Source of the DNA: an uncultured Collinsella sp.
Lineage (GTDB): Bacteria > Actinomycetota > Coriobacteriia > Coriobacteriales > Coriobacteriaceae
Length of the DNA: 64,000 nucleotides
Reading direction: 5' to 3'
Assembly (NCBI GenBank): GCA_900548365.1
Contig: URKM01000001.1
Location: 62,001-126,000 of the forward strand
Every line of letters starts with the position of its first letter. Within the stretch, counting starts at the first letter, position 1. Position numbers and translations under genes: made by a program. Shown here piece after piece: positions 17,354 to 25,732 of this stretch. The notes under the pieces were generated by a model, which was given only the letters and a program-made list of their open reading frames with translations, was not told the origin of the DNA and ran no database searches.

Positions 17354-17439
17354 ACCCGACGGGACGCCCAACCGGTTGCCTAGTGAGACGCACCGCTTCG
17401 TACTGCCGCCCGAGTAGGCGCTATTCCCATCCAACGGCA

Positions 17440-17484
17440 AAGAGCCCGCGCGACCAAGATCCCATCCTGGTCGCGCGGGCTCTT
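17440..17484. terminator. Bidirectional terminator between convergent genes
   Basis: A perfect 17-base inverted repeat (17440-17456 with 17468-17484) with an 11-base loop lies between the stop of the small membrane protein gene (+) and the stop of the glycosyltransferase gene (-). It can serve both; the flanking A/T runs are short. Confidence 0.85.
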
Positions 17485-17489
17485 CGTAT

Positions 17490-18764
17490 CTAGCGCGCCC
17501 CCTCGATGACCTCGTCAAGGGTCACGGAGACATCATGCGGCGTCGGGATCCAATCGACCTTGAGGAACAAAGCCGCCACCGTCAAGGGAATATAGGTGAA
17601 CATGAACAGCGGGAACGTGAACAGATTGGCGATGATGCGCCACTTCACAGGACAGTGGATATGCCGGTACTCGGTGATCGTGGTGATGAGCCCCATGACG
17701 AAAAAGGTCCCGTACATGTAGAGCAATGTGATCAGCAGCGAGCCGATGCAGAGCTCGAGCTCCGCATCCGTCGCGAGGAATCCGTGCGAAAGCGACCCGA
17801 CCACGAGGAACGTGCCGTTGGCGAGCAAGGAGATGAGGGTCAGAAGCATGCCCGGGGCGATCGTCATGAGCATGTCGTAGGCGGCGAAGCGATGATGGTG
17901 GAAAATAGACTTCACCAGATGGGAGCCATAGGTAAAGAAGACCTGGTAGAACCCCTTCGTCCACCGCATGCGCTGTTTCCAGGACGCCGACATCGTCACC
18001 GGCTGCTCGTCGTAGAACTCTGCCGGCGCATAGCCGATCTGCACGCCGTGAACGGCGCAGAAGGTTGAGAACTGGATATCCTCGGTAAGGGTGTGGAAAT
18101 CCCAGCCATGCATGCCCTCGACGATCTTGGCTGAGATGAGGTAGCCGGAACCGGAGACGGCGCAGGAGGTCCCGCAGATCATGCGTGCGTTATTGAGATA
18201 GCGGGCCTCGCGCAGGAACCACGTCGCATAAGCAGCGGAGATCCACGAGCTACCGAAGTTCTTGGAGTTGCGATAGCTGGTGAGCGCGAGGTAGCCCTGG
18301 TCGAACGCATCGTTCATGATGGTGACATAATCCCTGGACAAGAGGTTATCCGCATCGAAGATGAAAAAGGCCTCATGCTTCCCCGGATATTCGCGCAGGA
18401 TGCGATCGAATCCGTAATCCATGACCCAGCTCTTGCCCTTGCGCGCCAGATCGTTGCGCTCGTAGACGATTGCGCCCGCTTCGCGCGCCACCTGGGCCGT
18501 GTTGTCAGTGCAGGCGTCGGCAACGACGAAGATGTCGATCAGCTCCGATGGATAATCCTGGTCACGGATGGACCGTACGAGGTTGGCGATGACGGACTCC
18601 TCGTTATGCGCCGCGATGAAGAAGGCGTAGCGGTGCTGCTTTCGAGCACGTGGCAGCTTGACCTCGCCACGGAAAAGGCCTATCAGCAGATACACCACCT
18701 GATATGAGAAGCAGACGGTGAACAAGATGCCCAAGATGAAGTTGAAGATTACGATAGGTGCCAC
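17490..18764 (-). CDS. Membrane-bound family 2 glycosyltransferase
   Basis: This 424-residue protein has an N-terminal transmembrane helix (3-31), a GT2 catalytic domain and three or four C-terminal helices (from about 295). Motifs of processive GT-A enzymes are complete: DACTDN (83-88), FDAD (136-139), TED (227-229) and QRMRW (264-268). It should transfer sugar from a nucleotide donor to a cell-surface polymer, comparable to hyaluronan/cellulose/poly-GlcNAc synthases, but donor and product cannot be read from sequence. The GTG start has AGGGA six bases upstream. It stands alone between rluD (127 bases upstream) and a terminator. Confidence 0.9.
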   Translation of the reverse strand: MAPIVIFNFILGILFTVCFSYQVVYLLIGLFRGEVKLPRARKQHRYAFFIAAHNEESVIANLVRSIRDQDYPSELIDIFVVADACTDNTAQVAREAGAIVYERNDLARKGKSWVMDYGFDRILREYPGKHEAFFIFDADNLLSRDYVTIMNDAFDQGYLALTSYRNSKNFGSSWISAAYATWFLREARYLNNARMICGTSCAVSGSGYLISAKIVEGMHGWDFHTLTEDIQFSTFCAVHGVQIGYAPAEFYDEQPVTMSASWKQRMRWTKGFYQVFFTYGSHLVKSIFHHHRFAAYDMLMTIAPGMLLTLISLLANGTFLVVGSLSHGFLATDAELELCIGSLLITLLYMYGTFFVMGLITTITEYRHIHCPVKWRIIANLFTFPLFMFTYIPLTVAALFLKVDWIPTPHDVSVTLDEVIEGAR

Positions 18765-18893
18765 GGATCATCCCTACGTGTGCCGATGTTTGTTCAACGT
18801 AGTGTATCGCAGCAACTGGTTGCAGCGTACCTCTGAAGCGGGATATGCGCAAAAGGCTGATATATTCACCATCGAAGCAGATTGCCCGAGCGA

Positions 18894-19910
18894 TCAGTCC
18901 TCGAGCAGACCGAGCTGGGGGACGATCTCGTCGCCGGCCGCGGTTCGTCCCAGGGACCGACCATGGAGCTCTTCCAAGGCGGCAGCGAGGTCCCAGGGCA
19001 GTTCATCGCGGCACTCGATGCGCTCGCCGGTCAACGGATGGTCGAATGCGACGCGCCAAGAATGAAGGAACTGGCGATCGAGGTCCAGGTTCATGCGCTC
19101 GCCGCCCTTGCCGTAGAGGGGATCGCCGACCAAGGCATGGTTGATGTGACGCATATGGACGCGAATCTGGTGGGTGCGCCCGGTATACAGATGGCATTCG
19201 ACGAGCGTATACCCCTCATCCCACCGCTCGGACTCGAATCGCTCGAGCACCTTGAACGTCGTGATGGCCTGTCTCGCGAAGGGGTCGTCGGAAACGGCCA
19301 TCTTGACCCGGTCGCGCGTCGAGCGCGCGATGCCCGTGTTGATGGTGCCCTCGTCCATGGCGATGTGACCATGGACCAAGGTGATATAGCGGCGGTCGAG
19401 CGTGCGCGTTCGGATGAGGTTCTGAAGCTCGCGCTGCGTGTCGTCGTCCTTGGCGGCAAGCATCAAGCCCGAGGTATCGCGATCGAGACGATGCACGATG
19501 CCGGGACGGTCCTCGCCCTGAACGGTTCCGAGGTGCTCGATGCCGCAATGGTAGACAAGCGCATTTGCCAACGTGCCCGAATCATGCCCATGAGCAGGAT
19601 GGCACACCAGCCCGCGTTGCTTCGAGAGCACGATCAGATGATCGTCTTCAAACCGGATGTCCAACGGAATGGCCTCGGGAACGACCTCGCCGGGCTCGCG
19701 TTCCTCGGGAACCTCGGCAGAAATGCGGTCACCGGCCTGAACGATGTACTTCTTCGACAGGCACGCCTCGCCGTTCAACGTGATGGCGCCCGCCTCGATG
19801 AGCTTGGCGCATGCGCTCCGAGACGGCATGCCGTCTCGAGCTCCAAGATAGGCGTCGATGCGTACGCCGGCATCTTCCGCCTGGACGAGATAGTGGATAT
19901 CCTGCGCCAT
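18894..19910 (-). CDS. RluD-family 23S rRNA pseudouridine synthase
   Basis: This protein has 338 residues from the ATG at 19910, which overlaps the lspA stop as TGATG. The N-terminal S4 domain (about 15-75, VRIDAYLGARDGMPSRSACAKLIEAG) precedes the catalytic domain, with the motif HRLDRDTSGLML holding the catalytic Asp and the later GRTHQIRVHMRHINHALVGDPLYG. The lspA-rluD pairing is one of the most conserved in bacteria. The exact uridine target (RluD-like 1911/1915/1917 or RluC-like) is inferred only from family resemblance. Confidence 0.93.
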   Translation of the reverse strand: MAQDIHYLVQAEDAGVRIDAYLGARDGMPSRSACAKLIEAGAITLNGEACLSKKYIVQAGDRISAEVPEEREPGEVVPEAIPLDIRFEDDHLIVLSKQRGLVCHPAHGHDSGTLANALVYHCGIEHLGTVQGEDRPGIVHRLDRDTSGLMLAAKDDDTQRELQNLIRTRTLDRRYITLVHGHIAMDEGTINTGIARSTRDRVKMAVSDDPFARQAITTFKVLERFESERWDEGYTLVECHLYTGRTHQIRVHMRHINHALVGDPLYGKGGERMNLDLDRQFLHSWRVAFDHPLTGERIECRDELPWDLAAALEELHGRSLGRTAAGDEIVPQLGLLED

Positions 19911-20479
19911 CAGCACGCGCCCCCCTTCCGCGACGATTCCCCACCGCAACCGCAACCCTGCTCGTTCGCAGGGCTCAGGAACAGATACCCAGCGAAAGCG
20001 ATGACGACACCGCACGTGATGCCGATATCGGCAACGTTGAACACGGGAAACTCGATGAACTCGGTCGCTAGGAAATCGACCACGTAGCCGAAGAGGATGC
20101 GGTCGATCGCATTGCCGATGCCGCCGCCGACCACCATGCCAAGGCCGATGACCTCGAGCTTGCTCACGGAGTGCGCCCGGAGCAGATAGACGGCGACGGC
20201 GACGCAGACGGCAAGGGCGAGCAGAACGAACAGCCATCCGCTCCCCTCTCCCAAGCTGAACGCGGCACCTCGGTTCTCGACATAGAAGAGCTTCAGGATG
20301 CCCGGCAAAAACGGTGCCTCGAACCGACTGCCAGAAAAGGGAGCGGGGTCGAGATTCACCTGAATCGCAAGCTTGCTCGCGCGGTCCAAAAGGATGAAAA
20401 GCAGCGCGACGAGCGAGGATGCGGCAATGCGCCAGCGACGACTCGGGATAAAGCGCGCACGTTCGTACCTGTTACCCAA
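19910..20479 (-). CDS. lspA: Lipoprotein signal peptidase (signal peptidase II)
   Basis: The protein has 189 residues and four transmembrane segments. LspA removes signal peptides from diacylglyceryl-modified prolipoproteins. The catalytic dyad motifs GNAIDRI (near residue 126) and FNVADI (near 149) and the upstream NRGAAFSL motif are present. The C terminus carries an unusual short Cys/Gly tail (QGCGCGGESSRKGGAC). The apparent start is TTG at 20479 behind a GGGGGAG sequence; there is no closer ATG or GTG that would keep the first helix. It is followed by the overlapping rluD-type gene and preceded by ileS. Confidence 0.93.
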   Translation of the reverse strand: MGNRYERARFIPSRRWRIAASSLVALLFILLDRASKLAIQVNLDPAPFSGSRFEAPFLPGILKLFYVENRGAAFSLGEGSGWLFVLLALAVCVAVAVYLLRAHSVSKLEVIGLGMVVGGGIGNAIDRILFGYVVDFLATEFIEFPVFNVADIGITCGVVIAFAGYLFLSPANEQGCGCGGESSRKGGAC

Positions 20480-20540
20480 GGCTCCCCCTTATTCTGAAAT
20501 AATTGGCAGAGAAAGAGCATCGAGAAGATGCATGAAGACC

Positions 20541-20590
20541 GCCCGTCGGGATCCCGATCGCGTTTATGCGATAGGGATCCCGAGCGGACG
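20541..20590 (-). terminator. Probable terminator downstream of ileS
   Basis: A long imperfect inverted repeat (20543-20561 with 20568-20587, six-base loop, both arms containing GGGATCCCGA-like blocks) lies 23 bases after the ileS stop. The minus-strand continuation GGTCTTCATG is only modestly U-rich, so termination may be partial and lspA may be read through. Confidence 0.45.
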
Positions 20591-20612
20591 GCCCGAAAGG
20601 AATGACCGAGAT

Positions 20613-23414
20613 TTACTGCAACGCAGCGGCGCAACGGTCGCAGATGTGCGCATGCTCCCCGTGGACGCCTGTGCTCTCGCGGAAGTTCCAGCAGCGGTCG
20701 CACGCCTCGCCGCGGGCTGCCTCGATCTGGGCGGAGAACGAATCGCCCTCGGCGAGCTCGACCTCGGAGACGATGTAGAACTCGGCCAGGTCGACAGCCT
20801 TGTCGCCCGTGAGCAGGGCGTAGGCCTCCGCAGGCGCGGTGGCCTTCACGCGGACCTGCTGGCTCTTGGTGAAGGTGCCAGCAGCGCGTGCCTCCTCGAT
20901 CGCCTTGGTGACCACGCCGCGCAGCTCGAGCGACGCCTCGAGGACGCCGGCGAACTCGTTTGCCTGCTCGAGCGTGATGGGGCTCTTGTACCAATCGAGC
21001 AGGGCGGCGTACTCCTGGTTGTCGCGGCACCCGGCCGGGGCGTACTCCATGGCCTCGTCGACCGTGTAGGACAGGATGGGCTGCAGGTCGCGCATGAGCA
21101 TGGAGAGCAGCTCGGCCACGACGGTCTGGGCGCTGCGCATCTCGTGGCTACCGGGCTTCTCGCAGTACAGGCGGTCCTTAAGCGCGTCGAGATACACGTT
21201 GGAGAGCTCGGTAACCACGAAGTCGTAGAGCGTGCGGTATGCGCGATTGAACTCATAGCCGGCGTAGGCCTCGTCGACCTCCGCCTGCACCTGCGTGAGG
21301 CGCGCGAGCATGAGCTTGTCGAGCGGCATGAGCTCGTCGAACGCGACGCCGTCGGTCGCGGGCTCGAACTGGCCCTCGAGCACGGACAGCAGGAAGCGCA
21401 GGGTGTTGCGGAAGCGACGGTACGCATCGGAGGTGCGGGCGAGGATCTCGGTATCGCAGGCGACGTCGGTGGAGGTGTCCACGGAGGCGACCCACAGGCG
21501 GATGATGTCGGCACCCATCTCGTCGCAGATCTTGTTGGGGTCGATCACGTTGCCGAGCGACTTGGACATCTTGCGGCCCTGGCCGTCCAGGGTGAAGCCC
21601 TGGGAGATGACGGCCTTGTACGGGGCGACGCCGTTGGTGCCCACCGAGGTGAGCAGCGACGACTGGAACCAGCCGCGATGCTGGTCGGAGCCCTCGAGGT
21701 AGACATCAGCCGGGTACTTGAGCTCGGGGCGGTACTCGCAGACGGCCTTCCAGGACACGCCGGAGTCCCACCACACGTCGAGGATGTCGCGGTCGGCCTT
21801 GAGGTGATGGCCGCCGCACTTGGGGCAGACGCAGGCATCGCCGAGGTAGGACTCGGGTGCGTCGGTGAACCAGGCGTCGGAACCCTTCTCGTGGAACAGC
21901 GCGATGACGGCGTCGAGCGTGTCGTCGTTCATGATCTTCTCGCCGCAGTCGGCGCAGGTGAAGGACGGAATCGGAACGCCCCAGTTGCGCTGGCGGGAGA
22001 TGCACCAGTCGGGACGCTGCTCGACCATGGCGCCGATACGGTTGACGGCGTGCTCGGGGTACCAGGAGACGTGGTTGCGCACCTGGTCGAGCGCCTGCTC
22101 GCGCAGACCGGTCTTGTCCATGGAGACGAACCACTGGTCCGTCGCGCGGAAGAGCACCGGGTTCTTGCAGCGCCAGCAGTGCGGGTAGCTATGGGTGATC
22201 TTCACCTCGGCCACGAGCATGCCGCGGTCGCGCAGGAACTGGATGATGTGCGGATTGGCCTCGTCGGTGTCCATGCCGGAGAACGGGCCGCCGGCGCCGA
22301 ACTCCTCGCCGTTGTAGAAGCGGCCGTCGTCGTCGACGGGCATGCAGACGTCCATGCCCTCCTTCATGCAGACGTAGTAGTCGTCGACGCCGTGGCCGGG
22401 CGAGTTGTGGACGATACCGGTACCGTCCTCGGTGCCCACGTAGTCGGCCAGCAGCGCCACGCCCTCGACCCCGTCGAAGACGGGCTGCTTGTAGTGCAGG
22501 TGGTCGAGGACCTCGGCGGGGACCTCGTACGGCTTGCCATCGACCATCACGGGCGTAACGTCCCAGCCGGCGATGCCGCACACCTTCTCGGCGAGGTCCT
22601 TGAGCATGATCTCGGCGCGGCCGTCGTGCTCGATGGCGGTATAGATGGCCTCGGGCTTGAGCGAGACCGCCTGGTCGGACGGGATGGTCCAGGGGGTGGT
22701 GGTCCAGATCACGAAGTCCACGGGGCCGTCAAAGGACTCGAGGCCGGCAGGCTTGCTCGTGAGCTCGAAGCGCACGTAGATGGACGGGCTCGTCTCGTCG
22801 CCGTACTCGATTTCGGCCTCGGCCAGCGCCGTGTGGCAGTGCTTGCACCAGTGAACGGGCTTATGGCCGCGATAGACCATGCCGCGATCGAACATGGCCT
22901 TGAAGGCCTCGATGTCAGCCGCGTCGTGCTGATGGTAGAGCGTGAGGTACGGGTTATCCCAGTCGCCCAAGACGCCCAGGCGCTTGAAGCCCTCGCGCTG
23001 CAGGTCGATGTTCTCGACGGCGAACTGGTTGCACAGCTCGCGAATCTTCGCGACGCTCGTCTGGTTGAACTTCTCCGTGCCGAGTTTCTCCTCGACCTTG
23101 TGCTCGATGGGCTGGCCGTGGCAGTCCCAACCGGGGACGTAGGGGGTCTCATAGCCCTGCATCGCCTTGTAGCGGTTGATCATGTCCTTGGCGATCTTGT
23201 TCATCGCGTGGCCCAGGTGGATGGGGCCGTTGGCATACGGAGGACCGTCGTGCAGCACGAACTTCTCGTGGCCCTCGTTCTTCTTGAGCATGAGCTCGTA
23301 GACGTGGTTCTGCTGCCAGCGCTTGAGGCGCTCCGGCTCGCGCTGCGCCAGGGCCGCCCGCATGGGGAACTTGGTCTTGGGCAGGTTCATGGTCTGCTTG
23401 TACTCGTTTGCCAC
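20613..23414 (-). CDS. ileS: Isoleucyl-tRNA synthetase
   Basis: The protein has 933 residues, the normal size. The class I HIGH motif appears as PIHLGH (near residue 64) and the KMSKS motif as GRKMSKSLGNV (near 595), with the CP1 editing domain between them. The C-terminal zinc finger CDRCWNF...ICDRC, typical of the bacterial type, ends the protein. The GTG start at 23414 has AAGGGGG five bases upstream. A T-box leader with an AUC (Ile) specifier precedes the gene, so expression responds to uncharged tRNA-Ile. Confidence 0.98.
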   Translation of the reverse strand: MANEYKQTMNLPKTKFPMRAALAQREPERLKRWQQNHVYELMLKKNEGHEKFVLHDGPPYANGPIHLGHAMNKIAKDMINRYKAMQGYETPYVPGWDCHGQPIEHKVEEKLGTEKFNQTSVAKIRELCNQFAVENIDLQREGFKRLGVLGDWDNPYLTLYHQHDAADIEAFKAMFDRGMVYRGHKPVHWCKHCHTALAEAEIEYGDETSPSIYVRFELTSKPAGLESFDGPVDFVIWTTTPWTIPSDQAVSLKPEAIYTAIEHDGRAEIMLKDLAEKVCGIAGWDVTPVMVDGKPYEVPAEVLDHLHYKQPVFDGVEGVALLADYVGTEDGTGIVHNSPGHGVDDYYVCMKEGMDVCMPVDDDGRFYNGEEFGAGGPFSGMDTDEANPHIIQFLRDRGMLVAEVKITHSYPHCWRCKNPVLFRATDQWFVSMDKTGLREQALDQVRNHVSWYPEHAVNRIGAMVEQRPDWCISRQRNWGVPIPSFTCADCGEKIMNDDTLDAVIALFHEKGSDAWFTDAPESYLGDACVCPKCGGHHLKADRDILDVWWDSGVSWKAVCEYRPELKYPADVYLEGSDQHRGWFQSSLLTSVGTNGVAPYKAVISQGFTLDGQGRKMSKSLGNVIDPNKICDEMGADIIRLWVASVDTSTDVACDTEILARTSDAYRRFRNTLRFLLSVLEGQFEPATDGVAFDELMPLDKLMLARLTQVQAEVDEAYAGYEFNRAYRTLYDFVVTELSNVYLDALKDRLYCEKPGSHEMRSAQTVVAELLSMLMRDLQPILSYTVDEAMEYAPAGCRDNQEYAALLDWYKSPITLEQANEFAGVLEASLELRGVVTKAIEEARAAGTFTKSQQVRVKATAPAEAYALLTGDKAVDLAEFYIVSEVELAEGDSFSAQIEAARGEACDRCWNFRESTGVHGEHAHICDRCAAALQ

Positions 23415-23442
23415 GAATACCCCCTTCTCGTTATGGACGCAT

Positions 23443-23738
23443 GAAAAAGCGCCCGTCCTAGCTCAAGCTGGGACGAAGCGCCTCTGGATGCGGGAAGCAG
23501 GCCCGCAGGTGCGTTTCGCTATACCACCCAGCTCAAAGGATCGTGCTTTGGCACTCCCCCGTACTCGGCTGGCCTGTGACGACGGCCATCCCGGCGGTGT
23601 CTACTGAGCTGGTTGCAGCAGCCGTTCGGACCGCGGCTCCGGGGTGATTTTCGAATCGGTCGCACGCACCCGGATCACACCTTCCCGAGCTCTCTCCGCC
23701 GTGCGGGTCCAACCTACTCGTCCCCATCAACGCCTATG
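23443..23738 (-). promoter_or_regulatory. T-box riboswitch (tRNA-Ile) controlling ileS
   Basis: The minus-strand leader contains the parts of a T-box. A GGGGACGAGUAG-like stem I motif lies near 23715-23725. A specifier AUC followed by A sits at 23646-23648, next to ACCCCGGAG. The T-box sequence GGGTGGTATAGCG lies at 23517-23529, with the UGGU bulge that pairs with the ACCA end of tRNA-Ile. A terminator hairpin with a TTTTT tract sits at 23444-23482, 30 bases before the ileS start. The presence of an intrinsic terminator points to transcription attenuation rather than purely translational control. Stem boundaries are my reading, not a computed fold. Confidence 0.88.
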
Positions 23739-23745
23739 GTTTGCC

Positions 23746-23772
23746 ATGATAGCACGCGGGACGCAAATCCGA
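23746..23772 (-). promoter_or_regulatory. Candidate promoter of the ileS T-box leader
   Basis: TATCAT (minus strand, 23746-23751) stands about eight bases before the apparent 5' end of the T-box. A weak TTCGGA lies 16 bases further upstream. The rest of the gap to the DUF523 gene (to 23923) holds nothing else I can name. Confidence 0.4.
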
Positions 23773-23923
23773 ACCCGCTGCATCATAATCTTCCTTCAAC
23801 GGATACACTTGAGCGGCGCTCCCTGCTGCAGGGGCTGGACGAAAGGACTGACACGAATGCGTCTTTCCCGCTATGGATGCGTATGAGATATCAACGTATT
23901 GAAGGCGTGCCGCGGATACGTCA

Positions 23924-24361
23924 CTACACCTCGGACGCATCGACCAGCCTGACGCCCGCCGCAGCGAGCGCCTGGGCAAACAGGCCTTTGCCGGAAACGA
24001 GCGTGCCGGTGAACGTGCCGTCGTAGACGTGGCGGACGCCGCAACTGGGACTTCGCGACTGCAGCACGGCAGCCGCGAGCTCTCCGGATTCGATCGCGGG
24101 CGCTATTCGCGCCATCTCCGCCGCGACACCCGACCGGTATGCGGCGTCCACGCTTTCGCCGAGAACGTTGACGACCTCGCCATCCACGATCTCCGCGGGC
24201 GGACGCGGCGTAGGAAGGCCGCCCGCAACCTCCGGGCATACGGGAATCACCTCGATATCGGGATGGGCGCGCAACGCCTCCAGCAAGCGTTCGCAGCGGT
24301 TGCTACCACCGCTGTACTTGCAGTTCTCTCCGAGCAGGCAAGCGCTCACCACAACCTTCAC
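23924..24361 (-). CDS. DUF523 family protein (YbbK-like)
   Basis: This 145-residue protein belongs to DUF523: N-terminal VSACLLGENCKYSGGSN (two Cys), the VCPEVAGGLPTPRPPAEIV block, then LQSRSPSCGVRHVYDGTF. Four conserved cysteines (at about 8, 14, 42 and 107) suggest a metal or Fe-S site, though no activity has been established for the family; thiol or sulfur roles have been proposed. It is transcribed away from the alcohol dehydrogenase gene, with 125 bases between the two starts. Confidence 0.88.
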   Translation of the reverse strand: MKVVVSACLLGENCKYSGGSNRCERLLEALRAHPDIEVIPVCPEVAGGLPTPRPPAEIVDGEVVNVLGESVDAAYRSGVAAEMARIAPAIESGELAAAVLQSRSPSCGVRHVYDGTFTGTLVSGKGLFAQALAAAGVRLVDASEV

Positions 24362-24486
24362 GACAGCACCCTCCCCATATTGACGACAACCTCACGTTAA
24401 CACTCTTTTTCAGGATTCGATACGAAAACGAGGCCCGCAGGCGCCGACCTAGAATATCACGAGCACCACATCGTCAAGGAGGTCAC

Positions 24487-25575
24487 ATGCGCACCATTCA
24501 AATGAGCAGCTATACCGTCGGTGAAGATTGCTTCGAGGCGATTCCCGCGGCACTTTCCCCTTATCGGGCAAAGACCGTCGTCCTGGTAGGCGGTCGTCGC
24601 GCCCTCGCGGCCGCGGCCCCGGGCATCCGCGCAGCGCTCGACGACACGGACGTGCAGATTATCGATGAGATCGTCTACGGAACCGATTCGACCCAATCCG
24701 CCATCGACGCACTCGTGGAAAACCCGGCCTTCCGCGCGGCCGACGTCGCTTTTGCCATAGGCGGCGGCAAGGCGATCGACACGGTGAAGACCGCCGCCAA
24801 GGAACTTGACAAGACCGTCTTCTCCGTCCCGACCATCTGCTCCAACTGCTCGAGTGCCACCGCGATCGCCGTGGTCTACAACGACGACCATTCCCTCAAG
24901 GGCTATGCCTACCCCGACGCGCCCGCGCACATCTTCATCAATCCCGCGATCATCGCCGCGGCACCCGAAGAATACTTCTGGGCCGGAATCGGCGATGCGC
25001 TCTCCAAGCAACCGGAGGTCGAGTATGCCACCAGCGGCGGCGGCCTCACCCACACCGGCGCTCTCGGCCTTGCCCTGGCCCACACCTGCACGGAACCGCT
25101 CATGACCTTTGGCGAGCAGGGGCTCGCCGACGTGCGCGCGAGCCGCGCGAGCGAGGCCGTGAAGCAGATCGCGCTCGACATCGTGGTCAACACCGGCTAC
25201 GTCTCCAACCTCACCAACCAGCCGGACTTCTACTACAACTCATCGCTCGCGCACGCATTCTATAACGCCACGACGGGCATTCCGCGCGGCAACCGTCCGT
25301 ACCTGCATGGCGAGGTCGTCAGCTTCGGCGTGCTCGTACTGTTCGCCTACATCGGAGACACCGAGCAACTCGAGCGGTACGCGGCCTTCAACAAGAAGCT
25401 CGGCTTACCCGTCACGCTCGCGGAGCTCGACCTCGACGAAAGCCATCTGGACCGCATCGCGGAGCTCGCCCGGAACACCAACGAATGGAAACAGGGCAAT
25501 CCCGAGCCCTTTACGACCGCGGCCTTCATCGAGGCCATCAAGACGGCTGACGCCTTCGGCAAGACCCTGGCGTAG
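24487..25575 (+). CDS. Iron-type alcohol dehydrogenase (glycerol dehydrogenase-like)
   Basis: This 362-residue group III (Fe-ADH/DHQ synthase superfamily) protein has an N-terminal NAD-binding fold with GGGKAID (near 96-102). Metal ligands are visible as Asp in GIGDALSK (near 164), His in SSLAHAFYN (near 257) and His in YLHGEVVSFG (near 277). The closest family is glycerol dehydrogenase-like proteins, often of unknown substrate in Coriobacteriia. A very strong ribosome-binding site (AAGGAGGTCAC) suggests high expression. It is monocistronic and ends at a strong terminator. In a fermentative gut organism it may act in redox balance; the substrate is not inferable. Confidence 0.85.
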   Translation: MRTIQMSSYTVGEDCFEAIPAALSPYRAKTVVLVGGRRALAAAAPGIRAALDDTDVQIIDEIVYGTDSTQSAIDALVENPAFRAADVAFAIGGGKAIDTVKTAAKELDKTVFSVPTICSNCSSATAIAVVYNDDHSLKGYAYPDAPAHIFINPAIIAAAPEEYFWAGIGDALSKQPEVEYATSGGGLTHTGALGLALAHTCTEPLMTFGEQGLADVRASRASEAVKQIALDIVVNTGYVSNLTNQPDFYYNSSLAHAFYNATTGIPRGNRPYLHGEVVSFGVLVLFAYIGDTEQLERYAAFNKKLGLPVTLAELDLDESHLDRIAELARNTNEWKQGNPEPFTTAAFIEAIKTADAFGKTLA

Positions 25576-25605
25576 CGCCCCCAGCATCCCCGCGTTCGAA
25601 ACAAC

Positions 25606-25640
25606 GAAGCGCCCGCCGGCTCGATGCCGACGGGCGCTTC
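25606..25640. terminator. Bidirectional terminator between the ADH and NYN genes
   Basis: A 15-base inverted repeat (25606-25620 with 25626-25640) with one mismatch and a five-base loop lies 31 bases after the dehydrogenase stop and about 90 bases after the convergent NYN gene stop. Confidence 0.8.
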
Positions 25641-25732
25641 GCATTGCTATGGGCAGCTGCGCGTTCTCAGGCCGGATGCGCCGCCCGAACCGATCCCATG
25701 CACCGCGATGGGCGGAACAGGAAGCCCGTTGG

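Noticed and set aside
20373..23444. 1023-residue open frame on the plus strand antisense to ileS
   Set aside because: GC-rich coding sequence leaves the opposite frame open. The product is a Leu/Val/His/Asp-rich repeat with no recognisable domain and no start signal, while the minus-strand ileS is unmistakable.
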